Below, one piece after another: positions 1 through 11,616 of a DNA stretch of 64,000 nt. Where the stretch lies: NCBI GenBank assembly GCA_025769875.1, contig JAGFNK010000052.1, positions 62,001 through 126,000 of the forward strand, written 5' to 3'. The position numbers and the translations under genes are program-made. Every line of letters starts with the position of its first letter. Within the stretch, counting starts at the first letter, position 1. This DNA comes from Russula earlei. Lineage: Eukaryota; Basidiomycota; Agaricomycetes; Russulales; Russulaceae. The notes under the pieces were generated by a model, which was given only the letters and a program-made list of their open reading frames with translations, had not been told where the DNA came from and did no database searches.

Positions 1-2656
1 TCGAAATCATCGACTCGGGCGCACCGCAGCGGTGTCATTTTACCCTACCTGTGAACATCCACTTCCAGTCAAGCGACGGCTGACCGCTCTTGCGCCAGGT
101 CCCTTTCGCAACTGGCGCAGCGGGGCCAATCTCGTGGTCTGAACTCGCCGCCGCAAGGGCCTACTACCAGCGTCGATGCCCTCGAGCAAATAGTCGCAGG
201 GCCACTGGAAACTGACTCTCAGACTAACAGCTGGGACCCTGAGCTCGTTTCTCGGTCTAGCTCAGTCGCCTTCCCCGAGGACGTCCCTCAAAGCTCGAAG
301 GTCGCCCGCACGAAAGAGAAGGGAAAAGGAAAGACAAAGGAAAAGGACAACGATAAGGTGGTTAGCAGGGTCAAGGAGGAGCCCTTGCCCCCTGCCCTCC
401 CACTCCTCAACAACCTCTCTCCAGCGGTGACTGCTTTTACCTCTTATCTTTTATAGAGTTCTCATTCTGCTAGCGAAACGAGGATCATTGCTCGGCGTGT
501 CGTTCTTTGGGGTCTCTAGTCTACTGCGATGGATGCACTCGTGCCTATCACCTTTGGTGTCTCGATCCCCCAATGGAGGCGGCGGACATTCCGGAGGGAG
601 AAAGTAGGTGGTTTTGTCCCAGCTGCGAGGTACACCAGGTGAGGGAATAGATTCCAAGCGTGGCAAACGACTTTTATATATGGTCCTTTTTTGGAACGCC
701 CCAGAATCCCCCTTCGATGCCACCGTCGTCGTTGTTATCCCCGCTCATCTATCACGTTCAGAGCAGTCCGCCGGTGGAGTTTCAGCTTCCTGAAGACATC
801 CGCACTTACTTCAAGTTCGGTGAGTTTTGGGAAATTGATTCCACGCCTGTCTGACCGTGTGATCTTTCAGTGGGGAGCAATCCTCGAGGACAATATGTGG
901 ATACTTCGATGATCAAAGCACCACGCCTGAAGTGAGTATATCATGTTGGACTTTCGCATGGATACTATATGATCTTCTTGCGATAGTCGGTACGGTCAGA
1001 TGGAATATCGCGACCCTTTCCGCACGAAGGATAAGAATGGTGCACCAGTGCTTTGTTTTCGATGTGGCACCTCCGCACTCCCCCGACACATGTCACAGAA
1101 TACATCAACATCTGGGAAGAGGTCACGGAGGCAGGACACGCATGATGCTGAACCAGAACTGTGGAGGAGCATTGTCTCCTGTGACTTCTGCCCACTTCAC
1201 TGGCACCTTGATTGCCTCAGCCCCCCTTTGCTAACTATGCCCCCACTAGACAGGAAATGGATGTGCCCCAACCATGTGGACCACACATTCGTAAGTATCC
1301 GTGTCCTTGTTGGCAACGCATCTTTTTCTGAACCAGGAACAAAAGCGTATCAAGCATCGGATGCCACGGCAGAATTCCACAATGACAGATATCGCACGGC
1401 CAGGGCAATTCAACAATGGAAACATAGAAATTCTCGATAATGGGATGTCATCATCGCACGATAAAGTTGCCGTGGACGAAGTCTTCATCAATGGGAAGAG
1501 ATACCGTGTTCCGGAACGCATCATCAAGCTTGACTTTTGGGATAAGGTTCACCCAAAACACTTCCTTAACCAGAGGTCGGCATGAGCTCACCCGTTCCCT
1601 TGACAATTCACAAAAATGAATTTTGGCAGGTCCAAAAACGGCGTAGATGTACCCCTATCACCGCTCACATCTCTGAGCTCTCTAGACGGTGATGAGAACG
1701 AGATGGCCAAATATCCTCTGTGGGGGATGAGCGTGGAGGATGTTCGGCTGGGCTTGGTAGGCCATGTCTATGTTATGTTGCCGAGTTCTGCCGTTGACAC
1801 CATGACAAGCTGCTTCTGGACATGGCACAAACTGGGATCTCAACGGTGGGATCGAGTCGATCCACGTCTTCGCTGCAACACACTCAAGAGGACGCCCGAG
1901 GGGACGCCGGGGACGCCAAGGACGCCAAGGACGAAACGGACTCTCGGGCATGTCCGGATGCCGCGTTACCTGTTGCAGGTGCAAGTACTTCAGAAACGGC
2001 CCAAGTCGGAGAAAAGCGTGCCGAACGAAGTTCGGAACGGAAGCAGCCAGCGCGTGCGTCAAAACGCGATATCGTATTTGTAAGGACACATCTACGTCCA
2101 TGGGTATCAACGCTAAACGTGAAGCCGTCTGCAGTCTACTGCATTTTTCGAGAGCAACGGCTCGGGCGACGAAGAGCTGGGTGTACCAGACATACGACGA
2201 CACGCGGTTGGCGCGGCTGCTGCTCGGGAGCGCAAGCGGAAAGCTGCGAGAGCGCGTCATTTGCGAAGTCAAAGAACTGCCGCTCGTGCAACGAAAGCAG
2301 AGCCAGTACCCACGGCGGTACCCGCCGAGCCTGCCAACTCCGTTCCGCCTGTGCCCGTATCCCGAACGAGCCCACCACCGGCCGCGGATAACAAGGCTGT
2401 GCTGACACCGAATGTCACACCCTCACAGCAGGCTTCACCGCTTCAGCCAACCCCGACGCTGAAAATCAGGCTACCCCGCTTCAGTCTAGCCCCTGGTTTG
2501 TCCACGAAATCGGCTTCAGCGTCGCCTGTCCCCGCGAGAGCGAGCGAGCGATCCCGACGGGCGCTGCGTCGACAGAGTTCTACCACCGGATCTTCCTCGA
2601 CTTCAATATCGAAGGCAGACGGGAGAGGATCGGCAGGAGAAAGTCCGAGAGAGTGA
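1..2656 (+). CDS. RCO1: Rco1-like double PHD-finger protein of an Rpd3S/Clr6-type deacetylase complex (5' end missing)
   Basis: Seen: the coding frame is already open at base 1, so the start lies outside the window. A Lys/Glu-rich stretch (about 300-410) precedes an intron that I place at 427-473. A first PHD finger follows at about 474-630 (motifs CSACR, YCDGC, HLWC, WFCPSC). An LP..IR.YF-type segment lies at about 775-830, and a second PHD finger at about 1050-1290 (CFRCG, CDFC, HWHLDC, MCPNH). A conserved block (INGKRYRVPERIIKLDFW) lies near 1487-1545, and a Ser/Thr/Pro-rich tail ends at the stop at 2654-2656. Family knowledge: two PHD fingers with this spacing and the following conserved block are typical of Rco1 and S. 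pombe Cph1, which guide the Rpd3S deacetylase to transcribed chromatin methylated on H3K36. Inference: the same nuclear role. Several short introns interrupt the gene, including about 1575-1628. The tail from 1.8 kb on is poorly conserved and its exon borders are uncertain. Confidence 0.78.
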
Positions 2657-2823
2657 TTTCTCTACTTTATCGATGTGTGATAGTGCTGTAGTAGTAGAGA
2701 GGGTGAGAACAATTATGTAAGGGTCCGCCTCCTGCTGCATCAGCCATCAGCCGTGCCGACCCGAGTCGTATTATCAATCCACTCTTCTCCTCGTTTCCCT
2801 CCTCCTCTTTCTTACCACCTATC

Positions 2824-4232
2824 ATGGCTCTCTTCCGCCGTGCGAAGAGTTCCAAGCCAGCTTCGCCTCCTCCAGCAGAGGAGAACAAGAAGGAAAAGGG
2901 TAGCTGGAAGCGACCGGCCAGTGCGTCCTTGCTGTCCTCGCTCCTCTTCCGATTCCCTGACTGCCTCGCATAGATACTGCCTTCAAACAACAACGGTTGA
3001 AGGCCTGGCAACCTATTCTGACACCAAAGACCGTCCTTCCCACCCTCCTCATTATCGGTATCATCTTTGCGCCCATCGGTGCTCTCCTCATCATCGGCAG
3101 CAATAAGGTCTGTCCCTAACCCCTGCCATGCTCCTCTCCCGTCTCGATGCGCCTTACCTCCATAACATAGGTTACGGAAATCACGATTGATTACACTGGC
3201 TGTGATCAGCTAACCCCGGCCGCAAATCGACAAGCCGCCGAGAGCAGCCTCGTCACGGTGCCGAAATATGACTATCGACTTCGCTCGTCAGAGTCCGGTG
3301 CCCAATTTGCGCCGCCCAAATATGCGTTTATCTCTGCGGCTATCAACACCACCTCCCCCCAGTGCATTGTTCAATTCGACATTCCGTTCAACATCCCGGC
3401 CACTGTGTTGCTGTATTACAAGCTCACCAACTTTTTCCAAAACCACCGTCGTTACGTTCAAAGTTATGACCCGAAGCAGCTGGTTGGCCAGCACCGCACG
3501 TTTAACGATCTGAAGAACGGAAACTGCAAACCTGCTGCGACCGACGGCGACAAGATCATCTACCCTTGCGGGTTGATCGCGAACTCCATATTCAATGGTA
3601 TGTCTATTCATTAGTCGCCTCGTCGACGTCCCATCTTACACCTTCAACAGACTCGTACAGCAATCTCACCTTCCTGAATCCGCCATCCGGCGCTCCGTCA
3701 ACCTACAGCTTCTCGGAGCAGGGCATCGCTTGGCCGGGGGAGGCCAGAAAATACGCCGAGAAACCCGGCTATAATATTTCTGAGATCGTCCCCCCTCCAA
3801 ATTGGGCGCTGCAGTACCCCAATGGTTACACGACCGATCGGCCGCCGCCCAATCTTCATGTCGATGAACACTTTCAAAACTGGATGCGCACGGCTGGCCT
3901 CCCGACGTTCACCAAGTTGTACGGGCGCAACGACAATGATCAGCTTCTCCAAGGGCGCTACGAAATTACCATCGATATGAGTAAGTATCGAGTGAGCTTG
4001 TTCAGAGTCACCTGGCTTACCTGCATTAGATTACCCCGTCAGATCATACTCTGGCACAAAGTCCATCGTCATATCCACTGTATCGTGGACCGGAGGTAAA
4101 AATCCTTTCCTGGGATGGGCGTATGTTGCGGCAGCTGCACTTTTCGTGGCGCTCTCCATAGCAGGCACTGTTCGCCATCTCATGAACCCGAGGCGTCTGG
4201 GTGATATGTCCCTTCTGTCATGGAACCAGTGA
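2824..4232 (+). CDS. CDC50: CDC50/LEM3-family subunit of phospholipid flippase
   Basis: This is the non-catalytic subunit that pairs with P4-type ATPases (phospholipid flippases) in Golgi, endosome or plasma membrane. Five exons join in phase: 2824-2920, 2974-3107, 3171-3597, 3651-3980 and 4030-4232, giving 396 residues, the usual size for the family. The start ATG at 2824 opens a short basic cytosolic tail. Transmembrane helix 1 ([20 protein letters not shown]) ends near residue 76 and helix 2 ([18 protein letters not shown]) lies near the C-terminus. Between them is the large extracytosolic domain, with CDC50 signatures ([31 protein letters not shown]) and paired cysteines. The block [21 protein letters not shown] motif before helix 2 (here [16 protein letters not shown]) is also diagnostic. 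Possible N-glycosylation sequons (NTT, NLT, NIS) are present. Nothing looks broken. Confidence 0.95.
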
Positions 4233-4675
4233 TGAGCCACGTCACATCACCCGTCCATTTTGCTCTATGTCCAGTCCTGTACATTACTGTTTCTTCTGGC
4301 ACTATATAATGCGGACCTTCTGTAGTCGCGTCGATTAATCTTACGACCTGGGTTTCGAGTCGATGTCACATGCAACTTGTTGACCACCACGCAGGCAGCC
4401 GGGACGACGCGGAGGTTTCAGAGTATATTAAAGCGTTCAGCGCGAAGCCAGGTATCCAATACTTTGTATCTAGAGAAGAGCCTGGTGGAATACATGATAG
4501 CAGGAATAGCAGGAATGGCCACGTATGAAAGGGACGGAGGAGATGCACTTCATTCCGTCAGTAAAACCCAAAGACCATAAGATTAACCAACTGCCGCGAT
4601 CCCATATCTGATCGACAGGCCGATATGCCTATTGTCGATAGATCAAAGGGCTGAGCTGCATGGACGGTGCACAGG
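4233..4675. other. intergenic, convergent 3' ends of CDC50 and Hook
   Basis: These 443 bases lie between the CDC50 stop and the Hook stop. Only short, unsupported reading frames are present; I see no RNA gene or repeat. It probably holds the two 3' UTRs. Confidence 0.6.
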
Positions 4676-7600
4676 TCAGATAGGAAAAGGACGACATGGA
4701 CCGCGAGGGGTGCGAGGTAAGGGGCTCACGTTCTGCCGCTGCTGACCCAGCCAGCTCGTTGGGAGTGCCCGACCCTGTTGACGCGAGCGCCCAAACGGGT
4801 CTCGCGCCGCGTGCATGCCGAGGCCGTGGATCGCGCTCAGCAACAGCTCTTGCTCCCTCCCGTAGCGCTGATGCGCCTCGTTCAGTAGACGCTGGTGGGA
4901 ACAAAGCTCGTCAGCCAAGCCAGGGGTTCCAATTGATCGATGATCGATCGATTGATTGATTTTTTTGACGACGGCGATGATCGGAGGTGTCGATCCCCGT
5001 CCGTGCTTTCAGAGAGGAGAAATGCCAAAACGCGCCGCTCACCTGATACCGTTTCACTTCGTCTTGCAATATTCGTATTTGGGTTCGGCTGTCGGTGTCG
5101 TCGGGCACGCCCTGTATCGTATACACGCCGGTCATTCGGGCCCCTCCGCGTGTTGAAAGGGAGCTCCCACCCACCGTTGGAGAGAGCCCTCGTAGTTTGG
5201 CCTGTTCCTCCTTCAAGAGCTTATCCTGTGATTTGATGAACTAGAGCGTGTTTTAAAAAAAAACGAGGGATGGAGAAAAAGAAGACAGCGTACTGCACGA
5301 GCTTTGGTCAGTTTGTCTTGCACGGTCTTCAACTGCTCTCTAAGCAGGACATTATCCTCGTGCACGCCGAGAACTCGGGATTTCACATCTTCCGGGACGC
5401 CCTTTCCTGACATCGACGCACGCAAATCACTAGAGGGGTCGATTCAATCGAACAGCCTGCTGCTTCGTGTAACAAGGCGGATCGCACCCGAAGTCTCGTT
5501 CTCGTTGCAGCATCTTCTCCCGCTGGCCTATCCCTTCGCTTTGAAGGTTCACTTTCTCCAAGAGTAAGGCATTGATCTGTTCCAATTGCATCTTGTTCCT
5601 ATCGCCAGCTTCTTTTAACTGTTGTTGAAGACGAGCGAGTTCCTCTTCGAGAGCAATTTTATCGTCATTGACGGACTCTCGCAGAGATGCCAAAATGTCT
5701 AATTGGTCCCTATTGACCAGTGCCACTAGGATCGAGTCGTGTCAGCGACAACGCGAAAGAACACAGCACAAGACGGACAATCTGATTTCACAATCGTCAA
5801 TTCCCTGGAGATGGAGTTGTTCAGTACCTCAAGCTCTGTGTTGGCTTTGTTCAGGTTGTCCAGCTCATTGACGGTCTCGTTCAAGCGTTGTCGTAGAGCA
5901 ATAGCCGCCTCCGGCCTACATAGTGAGTGAAGGATCAGGGAGGGTATAATCGGTCTCAGCATCTACATACCCATCACCCAAAGCCTTCCCACTGCGGATC
6001 TCTTCGAGTTCGGTTTGTAAAACGAGCTTCTCGCGATGAGACGCCAAGTAGTCTGCTTCGTAGCGGGCCTTCATGCGGTTAGCGTCGTCCAAGAGGTTCT
6101 CAAGGACCAGAACTCTACTCGAATCGAGCTGGTTCGTTCTCAGATCTTCAAGTTCTCGTTTGAGCTTTCGAACCTGGAGTTTCAAATCCGTCATAGTAGT
6201 TCCTGCGAGGGCGTCATCCAGCTCGTCGTCGAGCCTCTTAGACAGGTCCTCATCTTCGTCCCCGGGGCCAAGCACACCCGATTCTGTGCCCTGGCTCGAC
6301 TGGGGTTTGGGTTGATTAGACGCTATTGGGCGATGAGAAGAAAGCTCCAACTCGCGGACTCGCTCCTGATACAACTCTAGAGCTTCGGAGTCCTTGGCAC
6401 GTTCTTCCTCCGTTATTCGTAGTTTGGTCCTGGTTTGCTCCAGCTCAAAGAGGGCAGTTTCGTACGCCTTGTTGCGCGAAGTGGCTTTGCTCTCCAGGTC
6501 GGCAATCTGGCTCTTGTAGGACTCCATGAGCGGTTTGAATGCGGCCACCTTGCGGTACTCTTCCTCCAAGGATGCATTCTTGTCTACCAAATCTGCGTTT
6601 TGACTTTCCAATGACTGCCGGGTTCAGCGACACAACATCTACAGTACCCTAATAAACGGTACCTTCACGTGTTGGCGGAGGTCGGCGCTCTCTTGTAGTT
6701 TCTTTTTGTATTTCTCCATCACATTCTCTGTCTTGGCAAGCCGGTCTGAAGCGTGACGGAGTCTTCATTCGATCAAAAAAAAAGGCTCCCCAACTTTCGG
6801 TGACATGCTTACTCGTCAACTTGATCCTTGAGACGTGCAGCTTCCGCGGCGTAGCCTTTCAACTCGTCCACTCGATGGGTCAACTCAGCCACAACGTTTG
6901 TTTGCTTTTCGAGCTCTGATTCGGTGATGGCTAGATTTTCTTCGCTCTTTTGCCTGAATAAGGGGAAATGAGGACAGTGAACCCGGCGAGGCTGCCCTTC
7001 AAGGACGTACAGTTCGGCCCGCAATCTGTCCATTTCAGCCTTCATGATGGCGTCTGCCTTGCCACTTCTACGGGTGTCCGCTTGTTGCGACAGCTCGCGC
7101 GCGCGCGCGAACGCGTCATCTCTCTCTGTGATGGCATCGTCGAGGTGGGATTGGAGCGAGCGATGGTCCTCTATGAGTGCCTGATGCGCCTTTTCGAGGG
7201 CCTCCTTCTCCTGTTGAATCCGGCTCCGCTCAGATTGAAGTTGATAGTAGTGATCATCCCTGCGCCGATGAGCTAGCTGTGATCGCAGAGGAAGCAATGA
7301 AGCGGTTGCGTACTCTGTCCTGTGCCGTTCCCGGACACTCCGCTCACCTGAAGGATGTCCGACTCTGGCCATGACCTGGATACCGGACAGACAACGTCAA
7401 GGGGGTATCTCGCGAGCTTGGAAGAGTCCGTTTGCACCTGCTCGATAGCCTTCATGAGAAAGTGTTGGTTGGCCTCGCTTAGGCCCTGGATTTTCTCAAT
7501 AAATTCTTTGTTCTTATCGCATTGCACGGCGATGGCAAGCGTGAGGCGACACATCATTAGAGTAGACGGAATGCTGTGATCCTTCGCTACCGCTTGCAAG

Positions 7601-7939
7601 TCCGGAACATCGAGAGTGTCGGTGGGGTGTCCAATGACATCGGAGAAGTATTGTGTCATGAGTCGATAGACGCGCTTCACGGTGTTGAAACGCAAGACCC
7701 AGTTGTCAGATGGCTCCTGTAAAACGCGGGAGGGCTGATGGAAGTAATCTGCATCTCTAGAGCGTCTCACAAATCAGAAGGGAAGGTAGGCTCGGCGGAT
7801 CGTCGCACATGATTGAAAGAATGTCCAAAAGGCCAGCACCATCGCTCAGGTCAGCGGCGGAGGTGACGGAGCGATGTAGGTTGAAAGTAGCGAAGAAGGC
7901 CAGAAAGGCGTCAAGTTCTTTGCTTTGCGACTCTGTCAT
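4676..7939 (-). CDS. HOOK: Hook-family microtubule/dynein cargo adaptor
   Basis: Hook proteins link early endosomes (through FTS/FHIP partners) to dynein and kinesin-3 in fungal hyphae. The start ATG at 7937-7939 opens the N-terminal Hook (calponin-like) domain, with segments DAFLAFFATFNL, the downstream exon near 7400-7770 (NWVLRFNTVKRVYRLMTQYF) and MCRLTLAIAVQC. From about 7370 to 4950 the exons are almost all heptad-rich coiled coil, rich in Glu, Leu, Lys and Gln, as expected for the dimerising stalk. The last exon (about 4920-4676) holds a conserved C-terminal block containing REQELLLSAIHGLGM, the region that binds the FTS/FHIP partners in the family. At least eight short introns interrupt the coiled coil. 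The exact C-terminus is uncertain, because a donor-like GTGAGC near 4728 could move the stop. The related Hok1/HookA genes of Ustilago and Aspergillus have the same architecture. Confidence 0.9.
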
Positions 7940-8311
7940 GCCGCAAGACGGAGTTCAAGTTCGGTCAAGTTCAAGACCGTGCTTTCTAGCAATTACATAA
8001 TCTCATTGAGGAGAGTAACGTGAATATTAATATAGAGGGCCGCTACTACAAAGGCCGTAAGTGGTCCCAACCAGTGTTGAGACTAAAGGTATGGTTGGCA
8101 TCTAATTAATTATTCCTCGCCAGTCCCACTTCGAGTTTAAAGTTGTTCATTAAACTTGAAGTGGTTGAGCCCAGGGAACTACGCGAAAACACCCGAGTGT
8201 GGGTGGAAAATGACTTCCGATCATGGACTCGCCCATGAGCTCAAAGAATGACTGGATATACACAAACCTCTGAAGATGGGTGTGTTATTGCTTATGACCC
8301 AGTGCCCCCAG

Positions 8312-9014
8312 TCACGAACACTCGAGAAACACCCGGCGTTCTTCACTTTTGGGAACACAAATCGAGCCTTGGAAGCCCTCAAATTTCGGCCGGTGGTGGA
8401 ACGTACCCATATATGCGTTCAAGCTTTCAGGGAGTCCTTCGTACAAGTGGGGCTTCTGCCAGTGAGCGAGAGCAAGACGTCTCCCGTCGTCGTAATGGCT
8501 AAAGTTCCAAAGAAATTCTGGCACGTCCGAGGTGCTGAAGAGCGCCTCTGGCATAGGAATGAAGGACGTGAACAAGATTGGCGATTCACGGCTTACGTTG
8601 GACAATGATGGGATTCTCGTAGGGAAGAGACGGTAGGATGCGAAACTCGGCAGTCAACGGTTCCCCTTTAATGAGCTGAGTTGGACGTAGAAGGTATCAG
8701 AGAGAAGAGGAACAACAAACGCGAGTAAACTGTACGCACAAATTTTCCCCTTAACTTTGACTTTCGCTTCAATCATTGAGGCTTCATAGCTCTGACGGCG
8801 CCTATTGATACCAAAGGTCAGCGCTACAGCCGCTTATTATACCACGCACGATCTCCGGTCACTTAGGGTGATAATCAAAATCGTACAACTCCCGAGTCGC
8901 AATATCGAATTCAAAATCCGTGACTACACGTGTGGCGTGAGTTGACAGCCAACCCAATCGCCTTGTCGCATTTTCTAGTACTCTTAAAGGACCGTCAAAA
9001 GGAGCAACAATCAT
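8312..9014 (-). CDS. unrecognised spliced minus-strand gene (partial reconstruction)
   Basis: I do not recognise this protein. Several open segments on the minus strand read like protein. One runs from an ATG at 9014 to 8859 (starts MIVAPFDGPLRVLEN). A second covers about 8833-8730 (TFGINRRRQSYEASMIEAK). A third covers about 8680-8600 (LIKGEPLTAEFRILPSLPYE), and a fourth about 8555-8312 (STSDVPEFLWNFSHYDDGRR, then HWQKPHLYEGLPESLNAYMG). The last two join exactly in phase across a canonical 49-nt intron (GTAAGC...CCAG, about 8549-8597), which argues for a real gene. The other joins are unresolved: the first-to-second join did not keep phase with the obvious donor, so the gene could be longer, mis-assembled or decayed. 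A further open stretch at about 9056-9180 may be an earlier exon. No domain or signal peptide was identified. It lies upstream of the ankyrin gene, divergent from it. Confidence 0.42.
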
Positions 9015-9389
9015 GGTAATTACCTGGACAGTTCATTATCGGGAGTGTTCAGTTGCAGGCAGGATCAATTCCTTGGTACATTACACATAGATAATGATAA
9101 GCCCTGCCATTGTTATTCACGTGGTCCAAAACCCGTTTGCAATTCCCGGCACTCGTCTCCTCGGAATTGAGCCATCGAGAACAAATGAGCTATTCGCCCC
9201 TTTATCGCAAAGCCCCCCGTGACGGATGAACTCACGCCACACATTCACGTACTACGCGTAGTCGGGTCCGGGTCCAGCCATTCTTCTTGAAGTAAAATTC
9301 CGCAAAGCAGGCCCGGGCACCTTCAAACCCTGGCTTGCTTAATAGCTGGTTCGAAAGTTTGAAACTCCCAGCCCTGCGTTTCTTTCCTG

Positions 9390-10926
9390 ATGCAACCCCA
9401 ATCATTCCCAGAGCCCTTTTCCGAGCTGCTGCATGATGACTCATGGCAGCCCACACTTCCTCCCTTTTACCAAGCTAGAAACCCCTTCAACCCGGTCTCC
9501 TTTCCCCCACCTTCATATTCGAATACCCCTGGTTCGGCAGCGAAACGTACTACATCAAGGACCGTTCCTAGTACGTACAACGATCAGTCAATGCTTCATC
9601 TCAACATACAAGTGTCCCGCCCGCCATTTTCCGAGCTTTTACAGGATGATGAGTCATGGCAGCCCACTCTTCCTTCCTTATACCAAACTAGAAACCCCTT
9701 CAACCCGGTCTTCGATCCCCTACATTCATATTCGAATATCTCTGGCCCGGCGTTGAAACGTACTACATCAAGGACCGTTCCTAGTACGTACAATGATCAT
9801 CAGTCGATGCCTCATCTCAGCATACCAGTGTTCCGCCCGCCATGTGAAGACTATTCATCCGAACAAGACGACTCCAATGGCGATGACGAACAAGACGACT
9901 CCAATGGCGATGGCGAACAAGACGACTCCAATGGCGATGGCGAACAAGACGACTCTAATAGGTGGTCGCCGGACCCCATTTCGCGACAGCCGGGGCCGTT
10001 GATCCCCTTTTCACCACCGTCGGCCCCTTTTTTAGGGCTGCCCGGAGTTTCAATCGACCCCGAGCGTCTTTCCTGCAGGTCGTGTGGGGCGTTGAGACCA
10101 TGTACGGAAGTAGAACGCTTGGGTGGGTTCTGCAGCGAGAGACACAAGTGGTTGGTGGTTGTTCTGCTCCTTGCGGGGGTTGACTACAAATTTAATTAGG
10201 CAAGGCATGCGTCTGGAGGTTGTAGAGCCATTTCATCAAAGGGCGACTGATGCCGTATCGCCAAACAAGGACTTACGCCTAGCATCGGACCATGGATCTT
10301 CAGAACTCAAGCGCTTGATCGTCGACCACGGCTTAAATCCGAACGCTGAGAATAAGAACGGAGAGACCCCATTGTTCGTAGCGTCGAGGAACGGAAGTGT
10401 GGAGTTTGCGCAGCTGCTATTGGATTGTGGCGCGACCGTGGATCACCGCAATTGGCAGAAGGAGACGCCGCTGCATGTGGCGTCGGAAAGCGGACATGCT
10501 GACGTCGCTCGGTTATTACTCGACCACAAAGCGGAAGTCGACGCACAGAATGTCTTTAACTGGACACCATTACATCTGGGGTCGTGGGCAGGAGGCCACG
10601 AGTCCGTGAAAGTCCTCCTTGAATACGACGCGAATGTGAATGTGCGGAATGATTCTCTCTGGACTCCGCTGCACATGGCATGCAAAATGGGGCATCTGGA
10701 TGTTGTGCAGTTCTTGCTCAACCACAACGCGAGTGTGGATACCCTGGAATGGCAGGGGGAGACTGCGTTGCACCTGGCAGCGTATTATGGACGCGAGGGG
10801 GTTGCGAGGGTCTTGCTTAAGGCCGGTGCCAAACGGGACATCATAAATAACAAAGGGAAGACTCCCTTTGACTTGGCAATGAAAGGAGGCCATACGGCCC
10901 TCACCCAATTACTCGTGTCAATGTGA
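9390..10926 (+). CDS. ankyrin-repeat protein with duplicated N-terminal segment and Cys cluster
   Basis: Exons 9390-10150 and 10200-10926 join in phase across a 49-nt intron and give a 495-residue protein. The N-terminal part carries two copies of a segment of about 70 residues (9421-9630 and 9631-9845; shared words RNPFNPV and KRTTSRTVPSTYND). It is followed by a nine-residue acidic repeat (EQDDSNGDG) in three full copies and one partial copy. A short Cys/His cluster (CRSCGALRPC...FCSERHKW, about 10075-10150) could bind zinc. The C-terminal part (from about 10280) has roughly six ankyrin repeats, with motifs such as NGETPLFVASRNG, KETPLHVASESGHADVARLL, WTPLHMACKMGHLDVVQFLL and KGKTPFDLAMKGGH. 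Ankyrin repeats bind protein partners, but no catalytic domain or target can be named. The repeat-rich half has no recognised relative and is probably disordered. The start is the first ATG of the open frame. Confidence 0.72.
9421..9845 (+). repeat. direct duplication, about 210 bp, inside the ankyrin gene
   Basis: Units 9421-9630 and 9631-9845 are head-to-tail copies with long identical runs (for example AAACCCCTTCAACCCGGTCT and TACTACATCAAGGACCGTTC) and scattered substitutions and small indels. The offset keeps the reading frame, so the protein carries the duplication. Confidence 0.92.
9861..9960 (+). repeat. 27-nt in-frame tandem repeat
   Basis: Units 9861-9887, 9888-9914 and 9915-9941 plus a partial unit to about 9960 encode EQDDSNGDD/G. 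Near-identity between units suggests recent slippage or recombination; copy number probably varies between strains. Confidence 0.93.
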
Positions 10927-11616
10927 AGGACTTGGGTGGACGAAGTAGGGGATGATCGCTCGGTGCTCTGGAAAGTATGTAGATATAGGATCTCTGTGTG
11001 GTTGGGTATGTACGTTTATAATTTGTCTGCCCCCTAATCATGTAATATTTTTGTCATCATTGGAGTTGATACTCCTAGTCCTTCAATCACGTATACAAAT
11101 CCAAGTATCATATCAGTACATGCGATCGCTAATCGGTCAACCTCAGCTCCCTGCTTCTGCACCCTAGGGTCAACGTCAGTCTCTCAAAAAGTCCTGTGAG
11201 CTTCGATAGCGGTGAACGTGAGGGCAGCCGGGGTGAATACATGCGCGTAGGCATGACGCGGCGGATGCTAGCCTCTCCCGGGCAAACTGAAAGCTTCCCC
11301 TCCGCCTCGTTGCCTCTTTTCCGTTGTCTTTCCGACCCAGACATCGGTCAAAAGTTCCTCTATCCTTGTCTTTACCATAGCTTTTCAACTTGATTTTACC
11401 GTCTTGCGCCTCTTGCCTGTATGTACAGTGTAAGTGTAAAGCGGATCTCGGCTGGCCGCGGAATCACGGCGTGTATGTGCGTCATCGTTTGGTCTCCCTT
11501 CATTCATCGTTTTCGTTCTCGCTTCCTTTTCCAAGTCCCTTCGTTGTATTGGTGTCCTGGTCACGCACACCAGCACGCTGGAATTTCCGTATCGATCATC
11601 CGCTGAGCTATCTTAT
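10927..11616. other. intergenic, no feature found
   Basis: These 690 bases separate the ankyrin stop from the PITH gene stop (convergent). I found only short overlapping reading frames without family motifs, no repeat and no RNA gene. Confidence 0.5.

Noticed and set aside
4366..4548. Small minus-strand frame with a signal-peptide-like start
   Set aside because: Sits in a convergent 3' region; hydrophobic start alone is weak evidence and there is no homologue I recognise.
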